DNA of 64,000 bases from Edaphochlamys debaryana. Lineage: Eukaryota > Chlorophyta > Chlorophyceae > Chlamydomonadales. The stretch lies in the NCBI GenBank assembly GCA_016858145.1, contig JAEHOE010000017.1, forward strand, positions 248,001-312,000, given 5' to 3'. Below the pieces are notes generated by a model. It made no database searches and had not been told where the DNA came from. It was given only the letters and a program-made list of their open reading frames with translations. Shown piece by piece: positions 1 through 12,000 of the stretch. Each line of letters starts with the position of its first letter. Position 1 is the first letter of the stretch. The position numbers and the translations under genes are program-made.

Positions 1-543
1 GACTGGAGGCCGCAGGGGGGCCCTGCGGGCGGTGACGCTGGAGGAGGGCGGTGCGGGGGACGCCGGGTCCCCACGCGCAGGCGTTCAGGCCGTGCGAGCG
101 GGGGCCGGACCCGGCGCCACCCGAGGGGCGTGCTCGGGCTGAGCTGGGTAGCCGGAGCTGGTGGCTAGCGCGGAGTGGGCCCGGGAACCTGTGATTGACG
201 CCGGGGGACTAACGGGGGGCCGTGCCGGGGGACGGGGGAAAGTGGGGTTCATTCCGGGAGCCGGCAGCTGGTCTCGGCGGAGAGGGGCTGGTGCTCCGGC
301 ACCGGCCCGTGTAAGAGAGCGCTGCAGACGCGTTGCCGCGAACTAGCAGCTAGCAGCCCTGCGCGGCTAAAGAAGTGTGCTTGGTCTCGCGCGGTGCTGA
401 CGAGGCTGGCCCGATGGGCCAGCGCGCCCTTCTCGCGACCCAGCTCGCAAAGCCCCGGAACGGACCCACGCGCTCCATACAACCGCAGCACAAGCAATAC
501 CTTTGTCACACAACAACACGGTACTTTCCGACACTAAAAGCAA
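1..543. other. Upstream non-coding DNA, no gene seen
   Basis: Very GC-rich sequence before the first supported start codon. Open frames here on both strands have biased composition but no domain, splice structure or conserved motif. It probably contains the promoter and 5' UTR of the gene starting at 544. I see no clear TATA box. Confidence 0.5.
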
Positions 544-1887
544 ATGAGCGCTAGCACCGAGCGCACGCGCGAGGGCGGGTCGGAGCCGGCGCTGCCCCCC
601 GCAGCCGCGGCCCTGGGCCCCGAGTTGAGGGCGGCCGCACCTTACAGCGCCGCCCTGGCTTCTGGGGCCCCCAGCGCCGGCGGCGGTGGCGGTGGCGCCA
701 GGACCGGGGGCAGCGCCGGGGAGTGGGGCCCCGGTGGCGCGGAGGCGGCCCTGGGGGGCCTGCACGGCTCGGGGGGGGAGTATGAGGCCACCACGCCCAC
801 CGAGGCGGGCGGCGCGCTGGGCACGCTCGCCGGCGGCGTGTTGGGTGGGTCTGGTTGGGGAGGGGGGAGGGGAGGACTTGCGAGGGGTGCGGCAGGGGCA
901 GGGGTCGCAAGCGACGCGCTGCTGTTACCAGGCGGGCGTTACCTCCCCAATGCGCCAACAGCCCCACCTCTTCCACAGCCGAACTGACGCAGGCCCCCCC
1001 ATCCACGTTTGAGGGGTTCGGCTTCCCTTGCATGCATGGCCCAGCCGTTGCTCCTCTTCTCTGCTGGTCCAAAGCCTCGTCCGTCCCATTCTTCCCCCCT
1101 CCCCCTCGCCCCCCCCCCCCTTGCCCCAGGCTCCGTGGGCGCGGGTGTGGTCGGGGCCACGCTCATTCCGGCGGCGGCTGCCACTCTGGGCGCCGCGGGG
1201 GTGGGCGCGGCGCTGGGGGCGGCCCTGGGCAGCGGCATCGGCCGCAGCCGTGCTGCCGCCGCCGAGCACGAGGCCCACGCCGCCGCCGCCGGCGGCAGCG
1301 GCGGTGAGGTGCACAGCAGCGCCGGCAGCGGCGGCGGCGGCATCGGTGGGCTCTTCCGTGCCAGCTTCGGGGCCGGCGGAGGCGGAGGCGGGGGCCGGCG
1401 GGAGCTGGACGGAGGGGACGTGCCGCTCCTGGGGGAGGAGGTGAGGGGCGGGGAGGGGAGTGTGCTAGCGGGCAGAGCACGGGGCTCCAAGGTTCTAGTC
1501 CGCGCCCACGGGTGTTGGCAGGCCTGGATTGCAGCAGTCTCGCGAACTCTTCCTAACCCAGATCCAACTCAACTCGCCTGTGCCTCTGCGTGCTGCTGGC
1601 CGCCTCAGGACGTACGCATCGAGGAGGCCACACGCGCTGCCCACATGGCCTCGGAGCGGCAGACGGAGCAGCAGGCCCCCAAGATGGCGGCAGCGCGCGA
1701 GGGCGGCGTGGAGGGCGGGAGGCAGGGGGGGCTGGAGGAAGCCGCTGCGGCCGGTGAGGAGGAGCTGGAGGTGGGGGTCGGGGCGGAGGGCGGCATGGTC
1801 GAGGAGCTGACCGGCATGCAGCCGCTGTCTGTGTCGGGGATCAACGCAGGCATGTACATCGGGCACTCGTCGGAGCGCCACGAGTAG
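544..1887 (+). CDS. Gly/Ala-rich protein with a glycine-zipper-like segment, unknown function
   Basis: Three exons, 544-844, 1130-1440 and 1609-1887, give a 296-aa protein. The junctions are GT-AG and phase-consistent (phase 1, then phase 0). Exon 1 is Ala/Gly/Pro-rich and acidic-neutral. Exon 2 opens with about 40 residues of small amino acids with repeated G-x-G-x-x-G spacing (GAGVVGATLIPAAAATLGAA), which resembles a glycine zipper or membrane hairpin, followed by a long Gly-rich tract. Exon 3 is charged (Glu/Arg/Gln) and ends in a less biased tail containing GINAGMYIGHSSERHE. I recognise no family, and the membrane association is inference. The start is the first ATG of the open frame and could lie further upstream. 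A TGTAA signal follows about 200 bases after the stop. Confidence 0.6.
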
Positions 1888-2089
1888 CTAGGTGGACCTG
1901 GTGGTGGTAGGTACCTGGAGGGTGCCTGGTGGTGGCAGGAGGGGTGGTGGTGGGGACCTGGAGGCGGAGGTGCCTGGGATGCCGAGACTTCCGGCATGGT
2001 CGTGCAAGAATGTCGAACGGAGAGTCTCATGACGTTGACGACGTCTGCTGGTGTCTTGTTGATATATTGATTTCAAATTGCTCGCGCCG

Positions 2090-2094
2090 TGTAA
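2090..2094 (+). terminator. Putative TGTAA polyadenylation signal
   Basis: TGTAA, the usual volvocine polyadenylation signal, lies about 200 bases after the stop of the 544-1887 gene and before the next start at 2228. The assignment is by position only. Confidence 0.5.
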
Positions 2095-2227
2095 GGCTGG
2101 TTGGGCCTCCTTGGTTTCCATACCTTCCACGCGGGCCCGCCGAACGCGTAGTCGGGCATCCGAAACGGTGGGCACGGCTGGCCGGGCTGGCTTTTCCTGT
2201 GGCTCCACACTTACACACTATGAGCCT

Positions 2228-5200
2228 ATGCGTGCCACACTGTGCGTCTTTCGCGGTGCGTGGCCCTGCGCCTGCTGCGCCCGCGTAGCTTGCACAGTGT
2301 TGCTGGCTGCACTGGTCGCGGCAGCCGCTCGCCCCAAGCCTTTGCTAGATTACACAGACTTTGTACTGGCAACGTGGCGTCTGGAGAACGAGCCGTTTGA
2401 CGACGGGCAAGTGCATTGGAGGAGGCAGGGCGTGCCGTCCCTCATCGTCGGTTCAAACCCTGGCACGCCACGAAAAGGAGCTGAGATATGGGTAAAGCCC
2501 AGCCTGTCAACACAGGAAGGACCGAGCCCTAGCGACGAGGCGGTGCATGTCGCACTGACTCCGTTTTTAGCGGCAAAGGCAGCGACCTCCAACTTCAAAT
2601 GGCTGTTCTTCAGTGCCCGCGGCCAGCAAGTCAACCTGCGCGCGCTTGCTCACCATATGAGGCGCTGGTAAGGGGGCGGGCGGGGTCGACAGCGACTGTA
2701 GACGCGTAGGCGACTGTAGGCGCCCCGGGGCCCGAAGGCTGCACTCGGGGCCCTCCCACCAAGCTCCACCCCACCGCGTTCCTTCGTAGGGACTCGGAGT
2801 TGCCGTACGTCGTCTCAGACTGCCTCGCCCACGGCTCCGTGCCCCGAGAGGGGGAGGTGGAGCAGGAGTGCTGGCTGGACCCGCCCCGCTGCCTGCCGTG
2901 CAAGGACGTGGGGGCGGGTAGCCTGCAGGGCCCAGGGCCGCTGCCCGGCTGCCCATGCACGCCAGAGCTGGCCTGCGCGGTCGTGCACAGGACCAACGCG
3001 TCAGTGTTGAGCAAGGCGGGGCAGAGGGCTGCGACGGAGTGCATCGAGGGGCGCAGCCAGCGCCACCATATCTCGCTCGCAGGTAGCTTGGCGGGGCCCC
3101 AGCCAGGGACGCACGGCCTGAGCAGAAGGGGAGGCGTGTTGGGGTACATAAACTCTAGTCACACTAGAGCGCTAGGTTGCTCAGCTCGCTACACCGGGAG
3201 CTGCTTTTAGGTGCCTATTGGCAGGGCCCCACCACAACTGCTCCTCCAAAGCCAGAGAGCCTTTGCTTTGCCCAACTCGCTCTGAACCCCCTCCACGCTC
3301 CACACCTGCGTCCGTGCAGGCGGTGTGGCCCTGAGCGCCGGCCTGCTCAGGCACCGGAAGCTCTCCGACGTCTCCAGCCTCGAAGCCCGGCTGCGAGTGC
3401 TCGCGGCCGACCTCTTCGCCGGCGCCTCGCTGCCCTCCATAAGCGGCGCCGCGGCGGGGCGGGCGGGCTTCGCGCTGCTGTCACAGCTGCTTTGGGAGCT
3501 GGGGTTTGCGGTCACTTGGCCGGGCTTCAGCCCCGTGCTGTGGACGCACAGCTCCTTTGGCCACCGGCCGTACGTGGGCCGTATCTCGCCCAACGTCACG
3601 GCCAGCGAGGGCCAGGCCGTGTGGACCATGGTGGATGCCGTCATGTCGGGCGAGTGCCGCCTGGGCGCCTGTATGGCTGACTTCCTGCGGTTAGTCAGCA
3701 CCCCGCCGCCGGGCCTGGCGCTCGCAGCTGACGTGGACGGCGGCGTGGAGGGCGCGGAGGAGCATGCCAGGAGGGCGCGGGGCGCGAAGCGGAAGGCGCA
3801 GGAGGCCGAGGCGGGGCCAGCGGAGGCGCGGACAGGGGCAGGGGCAGAGGAAGCAGGGGCGGCGGAGGAAGAGGAGGAGGAGGAGGAGTACGATGCGTGG
3901 ACGGGGCCCGCAGAATTGCTCAAGCAGGCGTGGGACAAGGTCGTGTCTTGGTCGACGCGCGTGCCTGCTTCGAGCATGACCGGCACCGGCCGTTTCTGGC
4001 GGATGACCTGGTGCCTGGCCATCTACCCGGGCGAGCGCTGCCCCGTGCCCAGCGCCTGCTACCCTGGCACCGCCTGCGTCATGCCGGGGAGTGGCGTGTT
4101 CGACTGGTGGGTGGCGGGGGTGGGGGCAGCGGGGTGGGAGGAAGGGGCTTCGGGGCTTGCGGTGTCAAGGAGTTGAAGAGGCGGGAAGCTAGGCGCAGCA
4201 TGTGCGCCGGCCAGAGGGGAAGAGGGGCCTGGCGCAGGCGCGAGGGTGGGGCAAGGGGCGGCCTAAGTAGTTTTAGGTTCTGGACTGGGTATTCATCCAG
4301 GCCTGGCGTGTGCTGCTGTTCTTGTACTTTTTCCCACAGGGATCAGGAGGAGGAGGTCATGTACGGCTACCAGAACTACTTCCCCCACCCGGACACGCCC
4401 AAGCCGCCCGACTGGGAGACGCAGGTGTCCTTCGCCCGCTACGGCCCGCCCGACAAACCCATGTGCCTGGACCCCGACAGTCGGGGGCACTGGTGGGCGG
4501 GACAGTGGCAGCGCTACCGGACGAACGCGAGCACCACGTGAGTACTAGCGGGACCAAAATAAAGCCCTCAGCATGGGCTCGTGGCGAAGCGGCCGGGGTG
4601 GAGGTTGGGGACCGGCCTTCAGTTGCGGGGTCTCCGTCTTTTGTCAAGTCCGTTGTCCTGCTTTGCCTTGCCCCCGGGCCTCAGCGATGCGTCTGGGGAG
4701 GACTGCGAGTTTCACCGGGTGCCACGGAAGAAGATCATCGAGTGCCTGGCGGGCAAGAAGGTACGCGGGAGCGGGAGCCCACGGGACAGGACATGCGTGA
4801 CGTAGCCCGGGTAAACGCACCTCCCTCTCAGGGGCTTGCCTGCTCCAGTCGCCCCCAAGCCCAGCTTCGTAACCCCCTGTCCCGCCCTCCCGGCTGCCGC
4901 CAAGCGCGCGGGTCAGGCTAGAACGTATCAGGCGAGGGGGTGGATGGCTAAGCTCAGGAAGTCTTTGGGCCCTTAACCCTGTGAGCCCACCCCAATCCCC
5001 CGCCCCGTCCCCCGCTGTCCCCACCCCTCTGTGCTTCCAGGTGGTCTTGTTTGGCGACAGCCTCCTGCGCCAGGTCTTCAACCGCCTACTGTGGTGAGCA
5101 AGCAACCACCTGGTCGTATGTCAACGGTCACAGGCTGGCGGGGGTTCGCAGCTCCACTTCTACTGCCGCCCCCGACGGAGACTGGCTCTGGGCTCTGTGA

Positions 5201-7656
5201 CGTGCTCGCATGTCTGACCGCGCTTGACGCAACCACGCGCACCGCCGCCGGCTGCGACCCTACCAGCCCGCCTTGTCTTCCTCTAACCTTGCTCAAAAGT
5301 AAGGATTGACCCTACCACGCCCCCCTCTCCCTCCAGGTACCTCCGCGGGCTGGAGGGTGTCATGGAGCACTACTACCACCTGCCCGCCATGTACAGGTGC
5401 GGGGCTCAGGGCTGCAGGCTGAGGTCTTGGACGCTGTGATGGGCCCAAGAAGGCCGCCTGGGGGCACTGGGCACCGGGGCTCGCTGACCACGTGCGCGTG
5501 GAGTCCACGGACTTCGGTACTATGGATGGTCCCCCGTTTGGCCATTCCCTTCAACGAATCCCTCCGTGCCCCCAGGTACCTCAAGAACCACACCGACGTG
5601 CTCCGCATCGACAACACCGTCACGCCCGTGCGGTTCGAGGAGCCGCTGTGGAAGAACGAGCTCTTCCGCGTGCTCGTGTGGTGGGGAAGCTGCCGGCTGC
5701 GTGTTCCCTGCGTGGGGTCGCGAAAGGGAGGGGAAACGTGGGGTTGGCGCGTGTGCCTGCTGCATGCCAGGCTGGTGTACCGCTGTGTATCGCTCTGGAC
5801 CCGTGTAAACAGTCTTGCGTGGTCTGTACGGCAGGTACGACGGCAGCCTGGCGGCCGATGACGTCATGCAGTTTGGGGCTGACATCGTGGTGGTTGGCGC
5901 CATCAGCATGGAGATGCAGGTGCGTGCGTGCGTGCGTGCGTGCGCGTGCGCGTGCGGGCACTGTCTGTCGGCCCCATGCGTGCACATGATCTCTCTAGTT
6001 CTAGTGCTTGCGGGTCAGCATGGGGGAGCATGCCGCCCCCAACCGCCAAGGCTCGTGACTCTGTTCCCCCGCCTGCTGCCGCTTGCTGCCCGTCCCTGCC
6101 TCCCCCGTGGCTCGCCTGCCTCATAACGGCTCGCATCCCCCCGACTCTAGCCCTAACTGAGCGTGGAGGTTGGGTCAACACTTGTAACATCTGTCTGTCC
6201 GTGATCCCGCACCCACGTGACCCCGCGGCTCCCTGCAGGGACCCGACTATGGCCGCGGCGCCCGACGGTCCTTCGAGCGCATCGCGAAGCGCATGGCGGA
6301 GGGGCAGCCGGGGTCACAGCTGTTCTGGATGACCTTCGCCGACGGCGATCCAGGTGCGAGCGGCGCGGCGCACCGGGCTCACGGCTCACACCCATTAGGC
6401 GGTCCGTGCGGCCGAGGGCCAAGGGGTACATGCACATGCCACGTGTCAAGCTCCTCGTGTCGCTTGGCGGCTGCTACGAGGTTACCCGTGAAGAGGCTGT
6501 GCGCGCGCTTCTTATCTTGGCCCAAGTCCTCTACGCCAGCCACTTGAGCCTTTCATTTTTCCCTGCTTCCCTCGAACCTCTTCCTCCCCGGCCGGCCCCA
6601 GGCCCCCCCAGCCACCTGACCGTCGAGGCGGGCAACTTCTCCGCCCGCGTCCGGGACCTGGTCGCCGAGCTCAAGCCCCAGTACCCCGGCATCAACATCG
6701 GCCTGCTCCCCTTTGACCGCATGCACGTACACGCTCCGTACGTGAGTCGGCTGCCCTGTCGTACGGGTGCCGTACCGGATGCACTGTACCGTACCGAGAG
6801 GGCAGTGTGTGCACTGCGCTGACGCGTGGACCCCAGCATGCCGGAGGCACGCCCAGGCCTGCCTCTAACGCACGGTGCGCTTGCGCCCCGCCCCGCCCTC
6901 TTCCCTGCCCCTCCCTTTCCCTCCCCGCTCAGGCCCGAAACGAGCTGGAGGCGGAGTGGGGCTACATGCCGCTGGAGACGCCCACGCCCACGGGGCTGCA
7001 CTTCCAGTGCGCGGCCTTCCCTAAGCACCCCAAAGACATTGGGGGCTTCAAGACGCCGCCTACACTGGACTGCCTGGGTGAGTCACCGCAGCGCCAATCC
7101 TATCAGGGTGGATGCCGTACAGTCGCTGGGCGGGATCCACTGTGCCTTATTTGCCTGGGTGAGCTGCCAGAGCGCCGCTCCTGCCGGGGCTCAACGCAAA
7201 GCGCAATGCAGCGCAGTGTGCGATGCCAGGGTGGATGCCGTCGAGCCGGGCCGCGCGCTTCGCACAGCGGCGGGGCGAGCGCAGCGAGGGCGTGGGGTGT
7301 GCGGGAGGGGACCCATAGTGCGAGAGGGGACCCATACCGGTAGGGCCTCCGCTGGCGACCTGGGGACCACATGCGCACTGCAACCACCCCTGCGTGTCTT
7401 GCGCGCAACTGCGGGAACCTGGGGAACCTATGGACCCAATCAAGGCAAGGAAGGGGTTCCCGAAGGAACGTTCGTGTGTGCCTGCCTGCAGCAATTTCTA
7501 ACACACACATGTCCCCTTTCCTGTGTCCATACAGATGGCTTTAACTTCAACATGGCCATGACCCTGATGAACTCCATCTGCCGGTGGGAGGAGCTGCACC
7601 CACCATCAGCAGAAGTGCCCTCCACCGCGGTGGCGTCCAAACAGAGGACAGCCTGA
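2228..7656 (+). CDS. Tandem paralogue A: Fringe-like (GT31-type, degenerate) plus SGNH/GDS-domain protein
   Basis: Thirteen exons (2228-2667, 2790-3082, 3320-4106, 4340-4537, 4685-4760, 5041-5093, 5337-5396, 5576-5680, 5835-5919, 6239-6353, 6602-6741, 6933-7077, 7535-7656) join in phase to 872 aa. Residues about 20-34 are hydrophobic, a signal anchor, so the protein probably enters the secretory pathway. Residues about 120-330 follow the Fringe/GT31 order: FKWLFFSARGQQVNLRAL (the DDD-x-Y-V-N-L position), a 'LPYVVSDC' strand, a Cys-rich stretch, then AGGVALS (the GGAG-x-x-x-S position) and the W-x-HSSFGHRP region. The acidic DxD metal motif is replaced by S-A-R-G. A charged low-complexity linker and a second Cys-rich block (about 466-560) follow. 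The C-terminal domain carries VVLFGDSLLRQVF (Gly603-Asp604-Ser605), SGNH block I, and ends with a conserved TGLHFQC. Fringe homology is my reading by motif order; the GDS motif is clear. Substrate unknown. Confidence 0.8.
5920..5957. repeat. GTGC microsatellite at a splice donor
   Basis: About nine GTGC/GCGT units begin exactly at the GT donor of intron 9 of paralogue A (CAG|GTGCGTGCGTGC), so several overlapping donor-like sites exist. Confidence 0.8.
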
Positions 7657-9052
7657 GGCGGGAGCCGCCGGTACCGGCAAGCCTCCGTTGCGGATGCTGG
7701 GATATGTTCACAGGGGCTCACCGGGCGGGGTGAGAGCATCTTGCGAGGGGTGAGGCAGGGTATGGATGCGATGGAGGGACACGATAACGACTCCCCAGGG
7801 CCAGCACTGCAAACGCAATGACTTTCATGACCGCCCCTCAGGGTGGGATTGCCAGGCTGGGAGATTGTGGCTTGCAGGGCCAGGGTCTGTGGGATGGCTC
7901 TGGCTGCTGACACTGAATTTATAGGTCTGAAGTATCCAGTGGCATGCATTGTTGCGCTGCAGCGTGTGCGCATGCGGATGGGCCGCAGGAGGTGCTTGGT
8001 TGGTTGGGCTACGCGCGTTGTTGCACTGGGATATGCATTGGAACCAGGGACCAGGGCGCTAGCGTGGGTGTGGCTGTGCTGCAGGATGGAGTTGCGGACA
8101 GCCCCGCGGAGAACGGGGCTCGATAATAACATAAGTCCAGCCCTGCATGTGCTGGGATTAACGTGTTGGAGCGCTGTGTGAGATTGGGGCAGTGGCCCTT
8201 TTTGGTCGGCCCTGATCCGTACCTGGCTCTCAGCACCCAGTGCTTGTTAGCGCCGCCTTTCGACCTGGCCTGGTATTAATGTTGGGCGCTGCATCTGCCC
8301 AAGCGCTAGTCAACTGCGCAAGTATTGAGCTTCACTGAGTATTGACGTGCTCTCTGACGGTGACACAAGCTAGGCCTCTCGTGTCATTTGGGGTACCTCG
8401 TTGGCCTTGATAGCGGCGGGTGGCGAGGAGTATTATTGGCCTTTTGGCGGGGGAAAATCGCTCCACCCCTCAAGACTGAAAGAACAGCATAAAGTGCTTG
8501 AGGGAGTCGGGGTTGGCCGCTGTTGAGGTATGGATGCAACTGCAACCGGTTCCTTGGCGAATTGTAACATCACAGCATGCTTTCCAATCCCCTGGATCCA
8601 ATCCAGCCCAGCCTGCCACAGCCCGCCTGCCCGGCGTGCCGGAATCTTATCAGACGTCAGAGTGGCGTAGCCTTTGGGCGTGCTCTGCTTAGACCATACA
8701 AGAGCTGGGGAGGTGAAGTCGTGCAGACCCCCTCCTGATAAAAGTCACGACTCTGCAAGCCATGGACCGGACGGGAATCGGACGGGAGGCTTAAGTATCC
8801 TTGGTTGCGTGGCCCGCCAGCTAGCACCGCTGAGGTGGAAGGACAACCCTGGGAGGTGCGGGACGCCGCGCTTTCGGGTGCGACAGGAGCGCGGGGCTGC
8901 AGCCCGTGGGACTTCCAGTCGCCGTCCGACCCCGACGGCTCCACACCGTGTGGAGCGGCATCAAGTGGTACTTTCCGTACAGCAACGCGGGGGCGGGCGG
9001 ACAGCCCCTTTACGCGCCACATGTTTCTGGTTGCGTGTTTGTAGCCTTAGGG
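7657..9052. other. Intergenic region between paralogues A and B
   Basis: About 1.4 kb without supportable coding sequence. It should contain the 3' UTR of paralogue A and the promoter of B. A TGTAA at about 8563 is a possible but distant polyadenylation signal. An in-frame ATG at 8906 would extend paralogue B by 49 residues, but the extension does not match A or C. Confidence 0.5.
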
Positions 9053-12000
9053 ATGTATGTCGGAGCCGCAGCGCTTCCGCTGCTATTGCTGGCGCTCGTC
9101 GCCCGTAGCGGCAGCAGTGTGCGACTCAACTTTACCCCAAAGGAACTCAGTACAAGCGACTTGTTACTGGTTGCGTATAAGGAGGGCAGCAGCAACGCGG
9201 GGCCTAGTAAGCGTGAAGGAGAAGTTGTTCATTCCGTGTGGGTCAGTCGGCAGGCGACGTCGTCGGGCCAGGCGGCGTTCGCTGATAAAGCTTCAGAGCA
9301 TGTCTTCCAACTCACGCAAGCTCTGTCCGACTCCAAACAACATGGGCATACGCGCGAGGCCATCGATGTTGCGCTGGCGCCGCTGCGTGCAGCGCAAGCA
9401 GCCAGCGCCGCGCCCTTCAAGTGGCTTTACTACAGCGGTGGTGGCCAGGAGGTCAACACCGCGGCTTTGACTCAGCTCTTGGGCGGCTGGTGGGCGGGGT
9501 GCAGCGCGGGGGGGCAAGGTTCGTGCCATGGGCGGGCAGAGCATGCCCTTCCTTAGGTTTACCAACAAGTCGACACCCGACGCCCGTCATCCGCAGGGAC
9601 CAAGGCTTGCCCTACGTGGTCACTGACTGTATAGCACGCGGCTCTTTGCCGCAAGAGGATGGCGCGGAGGCTGAGGAGCAGGAGTGCTGGCTGGACCCGC
9701 CTCGCTGCCTGCCATGCAAGGACGTGGGGGCGGGTACCCTGCAGGGCCCAGGGCCGCTGCCCGGCTGCCCCTGCACGCCAGAGCTGGCATGCGCAGCAGT
9801 AGCCGCTACCGCAAAGGGCAAAGCTGAATGCGTCAGCGGCCGGGCGAAGGGGCACCACATCTCTCCAGCAGGTGGGCCTAGGCCTCGAGACACCCCTCAC
9901 GCCAATCGGGCGGCTCGGCCCCTGGCTCCCAACAGGGCATGGCACGGGCTCCAAACCCGCGCTTACACACCCACGAGCTCTAGCGGGCCGGCTCTCACCG
10001 CATCCACGCTTCCGCGGCTCAAGCGAGCAGCCCTTCACACACCCACGAGCTCCACTCTGCCACGCCCCTTCCCGATCACCTCCGCCCCCGCCGCACCACC
10101 CACAGGAGGCGTGGCCCTCAGCTGGGGCCTACTGCAGCACCCGCTGCTCCAGGACCGGTCCGCCCTCCAGGCCCGACTGGAGCACCTGGCAGCCGCCATG
10201 CTGCCCGACCTGGACGCAAGGGGGCCCGGGCCCATCCCCTTGGGCTTCGCCCTGCTATCCCGTTTGCTGTGGGAGCTGGGCTTTGCGGTCACCTGGCCAC
10301 AGACCGGGGGTGCAGCAGGGGCGGAGCCGTGGTCCCACAGCGCATTTGGGCACAGGCCCTTCGCCGGCCGGCTGACCCAGTTCAGGCAGAGCAGCGGCGC
10401 TGGCGTGCTGGGGCTGGCGGAGGGCCTGGTCAGTGGCTCGTGCCGGGACCTCACGTGCCATGCAGACTTCCTCCGCGTGGTCAGCTCCCCCGCTGCTGCT
10501 CCAGCGGTGCCAACGGACGCGGAGAGGGCTCGGCCAGGGGAAGCGGGAGCCCAGGGGCCGCGGAGGGCGCAGTCAGCGCCGACCCACATCGAGCAGGGCG
10601 GCCGGAGCCTGTTGGAGCGAGCCTGGGTTGTGGCGCAAGCACGGGTCGCTGCCGAGTCAGGCCACCCCAGGGCCTTGTCTGAGTCCTCAGACGGACCTGC
10701 TAAGCGAGATCTAGACACGGGTGCAGAGCCCAGTGCGACTCGGGCCTCGGGATCAGGCGCTGGATCGAAGGAGGGCGATCAGGGGCGGCCGGCGAAGCCG
10801 CCCTTCTACCGCATGACATCCTGCCTGGCCAGCTATCCGGGCGAGCGATGCCCCGTGCCCAACACCTGCTACACCAACACCACCTGCCTCATTCCGGAGC
10901 AGGGCGTCTTCAACTGGTGCGTCTTGGGGGGAGAAGTCTGAAGCTGCGCGATCTGGGCGCCCGCAGGGGCAAACTGAGTGCTGAGATCGCGTAATGGTTG
11001 GTTGATGGGGGGGCCGATGGGGCTTCTGCATGGCTTGTGCGGCCCGTTACCTGCCCAGCCTGTACGACACCCACCCACCTGTACGACACCGCAGGGATCG
11101 AGAGGAGGAGGTAATGTACGGCGACCAGAACTACTTCCCGCACCCGGACACGCCCAAGCCGCCCGACTGGGAGACGCAGGTGTCCTTCGCCCGCTACGGG
11201 CCGCCCGACAAACCCATGTGCCTGGACCCCGACTCCCGGGGGCACTGGTGGGCGGGACAGTGGCAGCGCTACCGAGGCAAGAAGAATGAGTGAGTGCCGC
11301 CGCATAAGCGTTCCGCTGTGCATCTGGGCTGCTCCAGGGCCTCATCTTTCCCGAGTCAACCTCCAAACGTGTATCCCACTGCAGCGATGCGTCTGGGGAG
11401 GACTGCGAGTTTCACCGGGTGCCACGGAAGAAGATCATCGAGTGCCTGGCGGGCAAGAAGGTACGCGGGAGCGGGAGCCCACGGACAGGCACAAGTGTGG
11501 CGCCTCCCGGTGTCCCGGTGCCTCTCACGGGCTCGCCTTCCCCGACCGTCCTTGAGCCCTGCCTGCCTGCACACCCCATCCCCGGCTGCCTGGTGCCCCA
11601 CCACGTGTTTTTGCCCCCATCACCCGCTGTCCCCACCCCGCTGTGCCTCCAGGTGGTCCTGTTTGGCGATAGCCTCCTGCGCCAGGTCTTCAACCGCCTC
11701 GTCTGGTGCGTCACAGGTCCTCGGCCGCGGGCCCTGTGCTGCCTTGCAGAGGCCCGTGCCGTTGCTCTGAGGGGCTACACATGGCGAGGCCCCAGTATTC
11801 CCCCTACCGCCCTAACATGTTGCGGGGTTTATATTCGTGTGTTTGCGCTCTTGCCTCCCCGTAGGTACATCCGAGGCATGGAGGGGGTCATGGAGCAGTA
11901 CTACCACACACCCGGGTGCGTACTTGGGTTGCTGCTGGCGGGGTCTATGTTGGCCCATGTTGGGTACCGTACTTGGCGGGGTCCTAAACTGGTATGACGG

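Noticed and set aside
8906..9052. Upstream ATG giving paralogue B a 49-residue N-terminal extension.
   Set aside because: The extension has no match in A or C, and the ATG at 9053 places the signal anchor at the N-terminus as in the other two copies.
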